From an uncultured Actinomycetes bacterium (GTDB lineage: Bacteria > Actinomycetota > Thermoleophilia > Gaiellales > Gaiellaceae), in NCBI GenBank assembly GCA_903930195.1, contig CAIYXH010000211.1, forward strand, positions 1-14,000: a stretch of 14,000 nt of DNA, written 5' to 3'. The notes under the pieces are model-generated. The model had not been told where the DNA came from and did not search any database. It was given only the letters and a program-made list of their open reading frames with translations. Below, piece after piece: positions 1 through 6,079 of the stretch; the first letter of the stretch is position 1, and each line of letters starts with the position of its first letter. The translations under genes were made by a program, and so were the position numbers.

Positions 1-629
1 CCGACTTCACCGCTCAGACGACGGAGGGGGAGATCTCCTTCCACGACTGGATCGGCGACTCCTGGGCCGTCCTGTTCTCGCACCCCAAGAATTTCACCCC
101 GGTCTGCACGACCGAGCTCGGCTACATGGCGAAGATCAAGCCGGAGTTCGACAAGCGGAACGTCAAGATCATCGGTCTCTCCGTCGACCCGGTCGAGAAG
201 CACGAGGCCTGGGCCGCCGACATCGAGGAGACGCAGGGCACCGCGGTCAACTACCCGATCATCGGCGACAGCGACTTCAACGTCGCGAAGCTCTACGGGA
301 TGCTCCCGGCCGCCGTCTCCGGCGATCCGGCCGACCGCACCCCGGCCGACAACCAGACGGTGCGCAACGTCTTCGTGATCGGCCCGGACAAGAAGCTGAA
401 GCTGATCCTCGTCTACCCGATGACGACCGGCCGCAACTTCGACGAGGTGCTGCGCGTGATCGACTCGCTCCAGCTCACCGCGAAGCACAAGGTCGCGACG
501 CCGGTCAACTGGAAGCAGGGCGACGACGTGATCATCTCGTCCGCCGTCTCGAACGAGGAGGCCGCGGAGAAGTTCCCCGGCTACAAGACGGTCAAGCCGT
601 ACCTGCGCACGACGCCGCAGCCCGTCTGA
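1..629 (+). CDS. 1-Cys peroxiredoxin (Prx6/AhpC-TSA family), 5' truncated by window edge
   Basis: The reading frame is open from base 3, giving about 208 residues up to the TGA at 627-629; only a few N-terminal residues are missing compared with the usual 210-220 of the Prx6 class. The peroxidatic cysteine lies in the motif FTPVCTTE (Cys codon 105-107), preceded by SHPKNFTP. This is the only cysteine in the visible protein, which fits a 1-Cys enzyme without a resolving cysteine. The C-terminal half carries the family extension (DDVIISSAVSNEEA, then FPGYKTVKPYLR). The expected role is cytosolic reduction of hydrogen peroxide and alkyl hydroperoxides using an external thiol donor; this is family knowledge. 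The upstream promoter is outside the window. A hairpin terminator follows, and a HxlR-type regulator lies next on the same strand. An ATG at 126 would cut off the catalytic Cys and is internal, not the start. Confidence 0.93.
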   Translation, partial: DFTAQTTEGEISFHDWIGDSWAVLFSHPKNFTPVCTTELGYMAKIKPEFDKRNVKIIGLSVDPVEKHEAWAADIEETQGTAVNYPIIGDSDFNVAKLYGMLPAAVSGDPADRTPADNQTVRNVFVIGPDKKLKLILVYPMTTGRNFDEVLRVIDSLQLTAKHKVATPVNWKQGDDVIISSAVSNEEAAEKFPGYKTVKPYLRTTPQPV

Positions 630-651
630 TTCCGCCGCAATTCGCGTTTTC

Positions 652-683
652 GGAGAGGCCGGGGCAACCCGGCCTCTCCCGTT
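652..683 (+). terminator. Hairpin terminator after the peroxiredoxin gene
   Basis: A perfect 12-bp stem is formed by GGAGAGGCCGGG (652-663) and its complement at 668-679, closed by a GCAA tetraloop of the GNRA type (664-667). A short T run (TTT, 682-684) follows after CG, so the uridine tract is weak, as is common in high-GC actinobacteria. It begins 23 bases after the peroxiredoxin stop and separates that gene from the HxlR regulator. The strand assignment rests on the T run lying on the plus-strand side. Confidence 0.75.
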
Positions 684-779
684 TCGAGCGCACCCCACTG
701 CCTGAACGCCATTGCTATCCAATCGGAAAGAAATACGGATTCATGCGGGTTTGGACTGGATTTTCGGCCCCGGCCCGAG

Positions 780-785
780 TAGACT
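780..785 (+). promoter_or_regulatory. Possible -10 element for a leaderless HxlR transcript
   Basis: TAGACT matches four of six positions of TATAAT, including the key T, A and final T. It ends 8 bases before the ATG at 794, so transcription would start at or within two bases of the start codon. No Shine-Dalgarno precedes that ATG, which agrees with a leaderless message. No good -35 lies at the standard distance: TTGGAC at 751-756 is 23 bases upstream, which is too far. A weak call. Confidence 0.3.
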
Positions 786-793
786 TGTCCCAG

Positions 794-1192
794 ATGAGCG
801 AACGCAGGATGAACCCCGTGCACGACTGCACCTCGTGTGCCGTCGCGGCAACGTCCGAGCTGATCGGCTCGAAGTGGACGTCGCTGCTCGTCCACGACCT
901 CTCCGAGGGGCCGCGCCGCTTCACGGAGCTCGAGCACTCGTGCCCCGGGATCTCCCCGCGGACGCTCTCGGAGCGCCTCCACATGCTCGAGTCGTCGGGC
1001 ATCGTCGTGCGGCACAGCTACCCCGAGTCGCCGCCGCGGGTCGAGTACCAGCTGACCGACAAGGGCGTCGCGCTGCTGCCGATCATCGAGGCGATGCGCG
1101 GCTTCGGGCGCTCCTGGCTGATCGCCGAGCACGACGAGCACGCGCACGTCCCGCAGCGCCGCACCGGCACCGGCGCCCGCACCCGCGGCTAA
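794..1192 (+). CDS. HxlR-family winged-helix transcriptional regulator
   Basis: A protein of 132 residues with the HxlR family signature. It has an N-terminal Cys region (DCTSC, Cys12 and Cys15), then IGSKW (24-28), the GPRRFTEL segment (39-46), the recognition-helix part PGISPRTLSERLHMLESSG, and the wing with PPRVEYQLTDKG. These regulators bind DNA as dimers and often sense electrophiles, hypochlorite or other oxidants through the N-terminal cysteine; that is family knowledge. A third cysteine, Cys50, lies in HSCPGIS. The start at 794 was preferred over an in-frame ATG at 743 because the family begins shortly before the conserved Cys. ATG 809 is also possible; neither has a proper Shine-Dalgarno. 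It lies downstream of a peroxiredoxin but is separated from it by a terminator, so a redox link is only suggestive. The C-terminal tail is Arg/Thr/Gly-rich and probably disordered. Confidence 0.9.
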   Translation: MSERRMNPVHDCTSCAVAATSELIGSKWTSLLVHDLSEGPRRFTELEHSCPGISPRTLSERLHMLESSGIVVRHSYPESPPRVEYQLTDKGVALLPIIEAMRGFGRSWLIAEHDEHAHVPQRRTGTGARTRG

Positions 1193-1218
1193 CCGCTGCG
1201 CGCCCCGTCACCTGGTAT

Positions 1219-1248
1219 TTGACAGTGCAACTGCCGTTTCGGCACACT
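1219..1248 (+). promoter_or_regulatory. Predicted promoter of the ilv leader and ilvBNC-hom-thrCB-ilvD operon
   Basis: A perfect -35 hexamer TTGACA (1219-1224) is followed after 18 bases by CACACT (1243-1248), a weak -10 that keeps the A, A and final T of the consensus. Transcription would start near 1255-1258, essentially at the ATG of the leader peptide, so the leader mRNA would be leaderless. The promoter sits inside a nested inverted repeat that could be an operator. It is the only good -35 between the HxlR stop and ilvB. Confidence 0.5.
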
Positions 1249-1252
1249 GTCA
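1220..1252. repeat. Nested inverted repeat overlapping the ilv promoter (candidate operator)
   Basis: The outer arms TGACAGTG (1220-1227) and CACTGTCA (1245-1252) are perfect complements. Directly inside the right arm lies a second perfect palindrome, TGCCG (1232-1236) TTT CGGCA (1240-1244). Four bases, CAAC, separate the left outer and inner arms. The left outer arm covers most of the -35 and the right outer arm covers most of the predicted -10. This placement suits a repressor site; as RNA it would only exist if transcription began further upstream. There is no T run after it, so it is not an obvious terminator for the HxlR gene. Confidence 0.55.
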
Positions 1253-1257
1253 GGGCA

Positions 1258-1338
1258 ATGACGACGACCGTTCAGCCGTTCTCCGAGACGTCCGTAGGGA
1301 CGTTCATGGTCGTTGTTCTCTCGATTCTTCCCCGCTAG
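1258..1338 (+). CDS. Branched-chain amino-acid leader peptide (26 aa) of the ilv attenuator
   Basis: The ORF runs from ATG 1258 to TAG 1336-1338. It encodes 26 residues starting MTTTVQPF and ending MVVVLSILPR. The Val-Val-Val-Leu-Ser-Ile-Leu run uses the three amino acids made by the downstream operon, which is the hallmark of ribosome-mediated ilv attenuation (compare the ivbL, ilvL and C. glutamicum ilvB leaders). The codons are GTC GTT GTT CTC TCG ATT CTT; GTT, ATT and CTT are unusual in a window dominated by C- or G-ending codons, so rarer codons may sharpen the response. No Shine-Dalgarno at normal spacing is present (AGGG ends 2 bases before ATG), but the predicted transcription start is almost at the ATG. 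The final codons and stop fall in a hairpin (1323-1348). A small internal stem, ACGTCC/GGACGT, lies at 1288-1303. Confidence 0.75.
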   Translation: MTTTVQPFSETSVGTFMVVVLSILPR

Positions 1339-1428
1339 GGGGAGAATTTTGCCTACGCGGCCCTAGACGCCGCAGACGCCGACCTCACTAGAGCAGAGGT
1401 GCGTCTTCGGGCGCTTCACTACCGTAGG
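1323..1428 (+). promoter_or_regulatory. ilv attenuator region with competing RNA stems
   Basis: Stem 1:2 is formed by GATTCTTCCCC (1323-1333) with 1338-1348, loop GCTA. Its 5' arm holds the leader's Ile and Leu codons, the stop codon lies in the loop, and TTTT (1347-1350) follows. CTAGGG (1335-1340) can instead pair with CCCTAG (1361-1366), excluding stem 1:2 and forming a candidate 2:3 antiterminator. A tandem direct repeat AGACGCCG (1365-1372 and 1374-1381) gives two alternative partners for GCGTCT (1401-1406). The second copy extends into ACCTC/GAGGT (1382-1386/1396-1400) to make a long hairpin. GCGTC-UUCG-GGCGC (1401-1414) can form a competing UUCG tetraloop stem. CCTACG (1352-1357) and CGTAGG (1423-1428) could close the whole domain. 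A clear uridine-rich terminator after the second hairpin is missing, so which stem terminates is unresolved. Confidence 0.55.
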
Positions 1429-1451
1429 ACTAGAGACCAGGAGAGACGACC

Positions 1452-1523
1452 GTGACCGCTGGACAGAACCGAACCGACGACCGCCGCACTCAGCCGCCGA
1501 GCCACGAGGCGGACGCGCGATGA
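1452..1523 (+). CDS. Micro-ORF (23 aa) translationally coupled to ilvB
   Basis: GTG 1452 follows a strong Shine-Dalgarno, AGGAG (1439-1443), at 8-base spacing, and the frame ends with TGA 1521-1523 overlapping the ilvB ATG (1520-1522) as ATGA. The product starts MTAGQNRTDD and is Arg/Asp/Gln/Pro-rich with no Val, Leu or Ile, so its translation would not depend on branched-chain supply. Actinobacterial acetohydroxyacid synthases often have a polar N-terminal extension of about this size, so it could be such an extension separated by one frame. It could also be a true coupling ORF that delivers ribosomes to the weakly equipped ilvB start. A sequencing frameshift cannot be excluded. Confidence 0.45.
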   Translation: MTAGQNRTDDRRTQPPSHEADAR

Positions 1524-3247
1524 CCCGCATGCTGGGTTCCGACGCAATCCTGCGCTGCCTGGAGGCCGAGGGCGTCGACGTCATGTTCGGCATCCCGGGC
1601 GGCGCCATCCTGCCCACGTACGACGCGATCGCACGGGGCACCTCGGTGCGCCACATCCTCGCCCGCCATGAGCAGGGCGCAGGCCACATGGCCGAGGGCT
1701 ACGCCCGCGCCTCCGGCCGGCCCGGTGTCGCGATCGCGACCTCCGGTCCCGGGGCGACGAACCTCGTCACCCCGATCGCCGACGCGTGGATGGACTCGAC
1801 GCCGCTCGTTGCGATCACGGGCCAGGTCAGCTCGAAGCTGATCGGCACCGACGCGTTCCAGGAGACCGACGCGACCGGCATCACGATGCCGATCGTCAAG
1901 CACTCCTGGCTCGTCCAGGACGTCCGCGACCTGCCGCACGCGATGAAGGCCGCGTTCCACGTCGCCCAGAGCGGGCGGCCCGGCCCCGTGCTCGTCGATA
2001 TCGCGAAGGACGCGCAGGAAGCCGAGTTCGACTTCACGTATCCGACCGACGTCGACCTCCCCGGCTGGAAGCCGCCGACCAAGGTGCACGAGCGCCAGGT
2101 GCGCGAGGCCGCCAAGGCGATCGCCGAGGCACGCCAGCCGATCATCTACGCGGGTGGCGGCGTGCTCAACGGCAACGCGTCTGCCGAGCTGCTCGAGCTC
2201 GTCGAGGCCGGCAACCTGCCGGCGGTCGTGACGCTGATGGGCAAGGGCGCGCTGCCCGACTCCCACCGCCTCAACTACGGCCACCCGGGCATGCACGGCT
2301 CGAAGTACGCGAACTGGGCGCTGAACAAGTCCGACCTGATCATCGCCGTCGGCGTCCGCTTCGACGACCGCGTCACCGGCAAGGTCTCGGCGTTCGCGCC
2401 GGGCGCCAAGGTCATCCACTTCGATATCGACGCAGCCGAGGTCGGGAAGATCCGCGATGCCGAGATCCCGGTTGTCGGCCCGCTCAAGCTCGCGCTCGCG
2501 CAGCTCACCCCCGAGGTGAAGCGGCTCGAGAACGAGCGCCCGGCCGATCGCACCGCCTGGCTGAACCAGCTCGAGGAGTGGCGCGCGCGCTACCCCTACA
2601 AGTACCGCAAGACCTCGGGGATCCTCAAGCCGCAGACCGTGATCGAAACGCTGCGCGATCTCGCCGGCGAGCGGACGGAGGACGTGATCTGGACGACCGG
2701 CGTCGGCCAGCACCAGATGTGGGCGATGCAGTACCTCCAGTGCGAGAAGCCGCGGTCGTTCATCACCTCGGGCGGCCTCGGGACGATGGGCTTCGGCGTG
2801 CCGGCGGCTGTCGGTGCCAAGGCTGCCCGCCCCGACGCGACGGTGGTCTGCATCGACGGCGATGGCTGCTTCCAGATGACGAACCAGGAGCTGACGGCCG
2901 CAGCGCTCGAAGGCCTGCCGATCGTCGTCGTCATCTGCAACAACGGCTGGCTCGGGATGGTGCGCCAGTGGCAGGAGCTCTTCTACGCCGAGCGCTACGC
3001 CGAGACGCACCTGACCAAGCAGGTGCCCGACTACGCCCAGCTCGCGGAGGCGCTCGGCGCCGCCGGGTTCACCGTCGACAACGAGGACGACCTCGAATCG
3101 ACGCTCCGCGCGGCGATGGACTCGGGCCGCACCGCGGTCGTCGACGCCCGTGTCGACCCGGACGAGAACTGCTACCCGATGGTCCCGTCCGGCGCGGCCG
3201 CGATCGACACCATCGAGCTGCCGGATGCCGAGGAGATCGTCGGATGA
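1520..3247 (+). CDS. ilvB: Acetohydroxyacid (acetolactate) synthase large, catalytic subunit
   Basis: A protein of 575 residues, the normal length. It condenses two pyruvates to 2-acetolactate (valine and leucine) or pyruvate with 2-oxobutyrate to 2-aceto-2-hydroxybutyrate (isoleucine), using thiamine diphosphate, Mg and FAD. Visible features are FGIPGGAILPTYD near the N-terminus, the catalytic Glu51 in ARHEQGAGHMAEGYARASG, the SGPGATNLVTPIADAWMDS segment, and the GRPGPVLVDIAKD stretch. The C-terminal TPP/Mg motif is GDG at 447-449 followed by the NN pair at 474-475. The ATG at 1520 has only a weak GAGG 10 bases upstream and overlaps the stop of a micro-ORF with a strong Shine-Dalgarno, so initiation is probably coupled. 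The frame upstream has no alternative ATG, GTG or TTG back to at least 1451. It overlaps ilvN by 4 bases, as expected for subunits made in fixed ratio. Expression is probably set by the upstream attenuator. Confidence 0.97.
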   Translation: MTRMLGSDAILRCLEAEGVDVMFGIPGGAILPTYDAIARGTSVRHILARHEQGAGHMAEGYARASGRPGVAIATSGPGATNLVTPIADAWMDSTPLVAITGQVSSKLIGTDAFQETDATGITMPIVKHSWLVQDVRDLPHAMKAAFHVAQSGRPGPVLVDIAKDAQEAEFDFTYPTDVDLPGWKPPTKVHERQVREAAKAIAEARQPIIYAGGGVLNGNASAELLELVEAGNLPAVVTLMGKGALPDSHRLNYGHPGMHGSKYANWALNKSDLIIAVGVRFDDRVTGKVSAFAPGAKVIHFDIDAAEVGKIRDAEIPVVGPLKLALAQLTPEVKRLENERPADRTAWLNQLEEWRARYPYKYRKTSGILKPQTVIETLRDLAGERTEDVIWTTGVGQHQMWAMQYLQCEKPRSFITSGGLGTMGFGVPAAVGAKAARPDATVVCIDGDGCFQMTNQELTAAALEGLPIVVVICNNGWLGMVRQWQELFYAERYAETHLTKQVPDYAQLAEALGAAGFTVDNEDDLESTLRAAMDSGRTAVVDARVDPDENCYPMVPSGAAAIDTIELPDAEEIVG

Positions 3248-3759
3248 CACTGCACACCATCTCCGTCGAGCTCGAGAACACGCCGGGCGCCCTCGTCCGC
3301 GTCTCGCAGATGTTCGCGCGGCGGGGCTACAACATCCAGAGTCTTGCGGTCGGCCCCACGGAGCGCCCGGAGATCTCGCGGGTCACGCTCCGCGTCGACT
3401 GCTCCCAGCACTCGATCGAGCAGATCGAGAAGCAGATCCACAAGCTCGTGAACGTCCTCCGGGTGGTCGAGCTGAAGCCGGGTGAATCCGTCGAGCGCGA
3501 GCTCGCGCTGATCACGGTCGAGGCTCCCCCGGACAAGCGGGCGGAGCTGATCGCGCTCGGCGAGGTCTTCGGCGCACGCGTCGCAGACATCGGCCGGGAT
3601 GCGCTCACATTCGAGATCGTCGGACGTCCGGAGGAGCTCGACGCGTTCGAGGAGCTCGTCCGGCCGCACGGCGTCAAGGAACTTGCACGAACGGGACGGA
3701 TCGGCTTGCGCCGCCCGGGCCCGCGTCCAGCACGGCAGCAGACCGCGGCCGTCTCGTAG
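3244..3759 (+). CDS. ilvN: Acetohydroxyacid synthase small, regulatory subunit
   Basis: A protein of 171 residues that activates the IlvB catalytic subunit and gives valine feedback inhibition (family knowledge). The N-terminal ACT domain (about 3-78) begins LHTISVELENTPGALVRVSQMFARRGYNI, followed by the conserved SLAVGPTE and SRVTLRV; the asparagine in RRGYNI sits in the usual valine-binding region. A linker, VVELKPGESVERELALI, leads to the C-terminal regulatory domain with GARVADIGRDALTFEIVG. The ATG overlaps the ilvB stop (ATGA), indicating translational coupling. The last about 15 residues are Arg/Pro/Gln-rich and extend slightly beyond the conserved domain. A 21-base gap separates it from ilvC. 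Confidence 0.96.
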   Translation: MTLHTISVELENTPGALVRVSQMFARRGYNIQSLAVGPTERPEISRVTLRVDCSQHSIEQIEKQIHKLVNVLRVVELKPGESVERELALITVEAPPDKRAELIALGEVFGARVADIGRDALTFEIVGRPEELDAFEELVRPHGVKELARTGRIGLRRPGPRPARQQTAAVS

Positions 3760-3780
3760 ATCGGAAGGGGAAGAAATCAA

Positions 3781-4782
3781 GTGGCTGAAGTGATCAAGAC
3801 GGGAGACGTCGGTCTCCTCACGGGGAAGGTGGCCGTGCTCGGCTATGGCAGCCAGGGGCACGCCCACGCGCTCAACCTCGCCGACTCGGGCATCCAGGTG
3901 CAGGTCGGCCTGCGGCCCGAGAGCTCCTCGCGCGCAGCGGCCGAAGAGGCCGGGCTCGCCGTCGGCACGGTGGCCGAAGCGGTCAAGGACGCGCAGGTCG
4001 TGGTCTTCCTCGTCCCGGACGGCGACCAGAAGGCGCTGTACGACAACGAGGTCGCAGCGAACCTGGCCGACGGCGCCACGCTCCTCTTCGCGCACGGCTT
4101 CGCGATCCACTTCGGGCTGATCGAGCCCCCCGCCGGCCACGATGTCGTCATGGTCGCGCCGAAGGGCCCGGGCCACATCGTCCGCCGGCTCTACGAGGAG
4201 GGCTTCGGCACTCCTGCGCTGATCGCGGTCGCCCAGAACGCGAGCGGCCAGGCGCGCGAGCTGGCGCTCGCCTACGCCGCGGCGATCGGCTCCGGCCGCG
4301 CCGGGATCCTCGAGACCACGTTCAAGGAAGAGACCGAGAGCGACCTCTTCGGCGAGCAGGCCGTGCTCTGCGGCGGCGTCACGCAGCTGATCAAGTACGG
4401 CTTCGAGACCCTCGTCGAGGCGGGCTACGCACCCGAGGTCGCCTACTACGAGTGCCTGCACGAGCTGAAGCTCATCGTCGACCTGATCTACGAGGGCGGC
4501 CTCGAGCGGATGCACTACTCGATCTCCGACACCGCCGAGTTCGGCTCGCACGTCGTCGGCCCGCGGGTCGTCGACGAGAGCGTCAAGGAGAACATGCGCG
4601 TGGCGCTCAAGGCCATCCAGGACGGGGACTTCGCCCGCGAGTGGATCGCCGAGATGGAGCGCGGCCGCCCGAGCCTCGCCGAGTACCGCAGCGAGCTCGC
4701 GGCGCATCAGATCGAGCAGGTCGGCAAGCGCCTGCGCGCCCTCGGCCACCGGGAGGTACAGGGGGTACATGGCGTCGGTTGA
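3781..4782 (+). CDS. ilvC: Ketol-acid reductoisomerase, class I
   Basis: A protein of 333 residues, typical of class I enzymes. It carries out the Mg-dependent alkyl shift and NAD(P)H reduction of acetohydroxyacids to dihydroxyacids, the second common step to Val, Ile and Leu. The Rossmann motif GYGSQGHA lies at 21-28. The cofactor loop LRPESSSRAAA has the Arg and Ser pattern usual for NADPH preference. His105 lies in AHGFAIHF, followed by VAPKGPGH and then TTFKEETESDLFGEQAVLCGG with the metal ligands Asp188 and Glu192. The start is GTG, 10 bases after the purine-rich AAGGGG (3765-3770); the sequence MAEVIKTGDVG agrees with the family start. The last about 12 residues (GHREVQGVHGVG) lie over the hom ribosome-binding site and look like a non-conserved tail. 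It overlaps hom by 14 bases. Confidence 0.97.
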   Translation: MAEVIKTGDVGLLTGKVAVLGYGSQGHAHALNLADSGIQVQVGLRPESSSRAAAEEAGLAVGTVAEAVKDAQVVVFLVPDGDQKALYDNEVAANLADGATLLFAHGFAIHFGLIEPPAGHDVVMVAPKGPGHIVRRLYEEGFGTPALIAVAQNASGQARELALAYAAAIGSGRAGILETTFKEETESDLFGEQAVLCGGVTQLIKYGFETLVEAGYAPEVAYYECLHELKLIVDLIYEGGLERMHYSISDTAEFGSHVVGPRVVDESVKENMRVALKAIQDGDFAREWIAEMERGRPSLAEYRSELAAHQIEQVGKRLRALGHREVQGVHGVG

Positions 4783-6079
4783 CGTCCCTGTAGCACTGCT
4801 CGGCTACGGCACGGTCGGCGCCGCGGTCAACCGGCTGCTCAACGAGCAGGCGGACGACATCGAGCGCGCGACCGGCCATCGGCTGCGCATCGTCAAGGCG
4901 CTCGTGCGCGACCTCGACAAGGACCGCGGCTTCCCCGCGGGCTCCGACGTGCTGACGACCTCGATCGACGAGATCCTCGCGGATCCGTCGATCACGGTCG
5001 TCGCCGAGGTCATGGGCGGCGTGGAGCCGGCCGGGGGCTATGTCCTCGACCTGCTCCGCGCCGGCAAGCACGTCGTCACCGCCAACAAGCAGCTCGTCGC
5101 CCGGCGTGGCGCCGAGCTGTTCGAGGCCGCCTCCGAAGGCGGCGTCCAGCTCCGCTTCGAGGCGAGCGTCTGCGCTGCGATCCCCGTGATCAAGGTGCTG
5201 CGCGAGTCGCTGCTCGTCGCGAACGTCCACCGCGTGCTCGGGATCGTCAACGGCACGACCAACTTCATGCTCACGCAGATGGAGGTGGGCTCGACGTACG
5301 AGGAGGCGCTCGCCGAGGCGCAGCGCCGCGGCTTCGCCGAGGCGGATCCGACTGACGACGTCACCGGGGCGGATGCCGCCGCGAAGATGGCGATCCTTGC
5401 GACGATCGCGTTCAACTCGCGCTACGAGCTCTCCGACGTCGACACGATCGGCATCGACCGGATCGACCCGCTCGACGTCGCTGCCGCCCGCGAGCTCGAC
5501 ATGGTCATCCGGCTCGTCGGCCAGGCCCGGCTCGTCGACGGCCACGTCGACGTCCGCGTCAGCCCCGCGTTCGTCGACCGCCATCATCCGCTCGCTGCCG
5601 TCGAAGGCGCGTTCAACGCGGTGATGCTGCAGGGCGACGCGATCCGCGAGATCACCCTCGAAGGTCCCGGCGCCGGCGGCGTCGAGACGGCCTCGGCCGT
5701 GATCGCCGACATGGCGAGCGTGATCGGGACGATGGGCACCGGCTTTCTGAAGAACGACGCCGTCTGGCGCTCGCTGCCGCGGCTCGCGCCCGGCGACGCG
5801 ACCTCGCCCTACTACTTCCACCTCTCGGTCGACGACCGGCCGGGCGTGCTGGCCCGTGTCGCGGAGGCACTGGCAGAGAACAGCGTCTCGATCGCCCGGC
5901 TGCGTCAACACCAGAACGGCGAGGGGCGCGCGGCGCTGCACGTCGTCACGCATGAGGCGCGCCAGGGTGCTCTGCACGCCGCGCTCGAGACGCTTGCCGC
6001 CCTCGACGAGGTCCACCGGCCGCCGCTGCCGTTCCCCGTCGTCTCCGACCGCGGCTTCGGAGACTTCGAATGGGAGTGA
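4769..6079 (+). CDS. hom: Homoserine dehydrogenase with C-terminal ACT domain
   Basis: A protein of 436 residues that reduces aspartate semialdehyde to homoserine with NAD(P)H, the branch point to threonine and methionine. The nucleotide-binding motif GYGTVG lies at 12-17, followed by GKHVVTANKQLVA and IVNGTTNFML. The catalytic segment EADPTDDVTGADAAAK gives Glu191, Asp202 and Lys206, at the same spacing as yeast E208, D219 and K223. An ACT domain from about residue 348 (YYFHLSVDDRPGVLARVAEAL) implies allosteric control, usually by threonine. There is no aspartokinase domain, so this is the monofunctional type. It starts inside ilvC; GGGAGG (4751-4756) and GGGGG (4761-4765) precede the ATG. 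The last 10 bases overlap thrC. Its place directly after ilvC links threonine supply to isoleucine synthesis. Confidence 0.96.
   Translation: MASVDVPVALLGYGTVGAAVNRLLNEQADDIERATGHRLRIVKALVRDLDKDRGFPAGSDVLTTSIDEILADPSITVVAEVMGGVEPAGGYVLDLLRAGKHVVTANKQLVARRGAELFEAASEGGVQLRFEASVCAAIPVIKVLRESLLVANVHRVLGIVNGTTNFMLTQMEVGSTYEEALAEAQRRGFAEADPTDDVTGADAAAKMAILATIAFNSRYELSDVDTIGIDRIDPLDVAAARELDMVIRLVGQARLVDGHVDVRVSPAFVDRHHPLAAVEGAFNAVMLQGDAIREITLEGPGAGGVETASAVIADMASVIGTMGTGFLKNDAVWRSLPRLAPGDATSPYYFHLSVDDRPGVLARVAEALAENSVSIARLRQHQNGEGRAALHVVTHEARQGALHAALETLAALDEVHRPPLPFPVVSDRGFGDFEWE

Noticed and set aside
711..723. ATTG-N5-CAAT palindrome upstream of the HxlR gene
   Set aside because: Four-base arms are too short to claim an operator in the absence of a second copy or comparison.
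743..793. Upstream ATG 743 as HxlR start
   Set aside because: It adds 17 non-conserved residues and would cover the likely promoter; family members begin close to the conserved cysteine region.
1339..1519. T-box or metabolite riboswitch upstream of ilvB
   Set aside because: No T-box sequence (TGGNACC-type) or known aptamer core was recognised; the leader peptide explains the region better.
1490..3250. 586-residue minus-strand open frame opposite ilvB
   Set aside because: It is the antisense shadow of ilvB; the translation is Arg/Asp/Val/Gly-rich with no domain and no ribosome-binding site, as expected in very GC-rich DNA.
1786..3759. 657-residue frame appearing to fuse to ilvN
   Set aside because: Only the part from 3244 is IlvN; the upstream part is an out-of-frame reading of ilvB.
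3172..4770. Long minus-strand frames opposite ilvN/ilvC, and the similar ones opposite hom, thrC and ilvD
   Set aside because: Antisense shadows with no recognisable motifs, each opposite a well-supported plus-strand gene.
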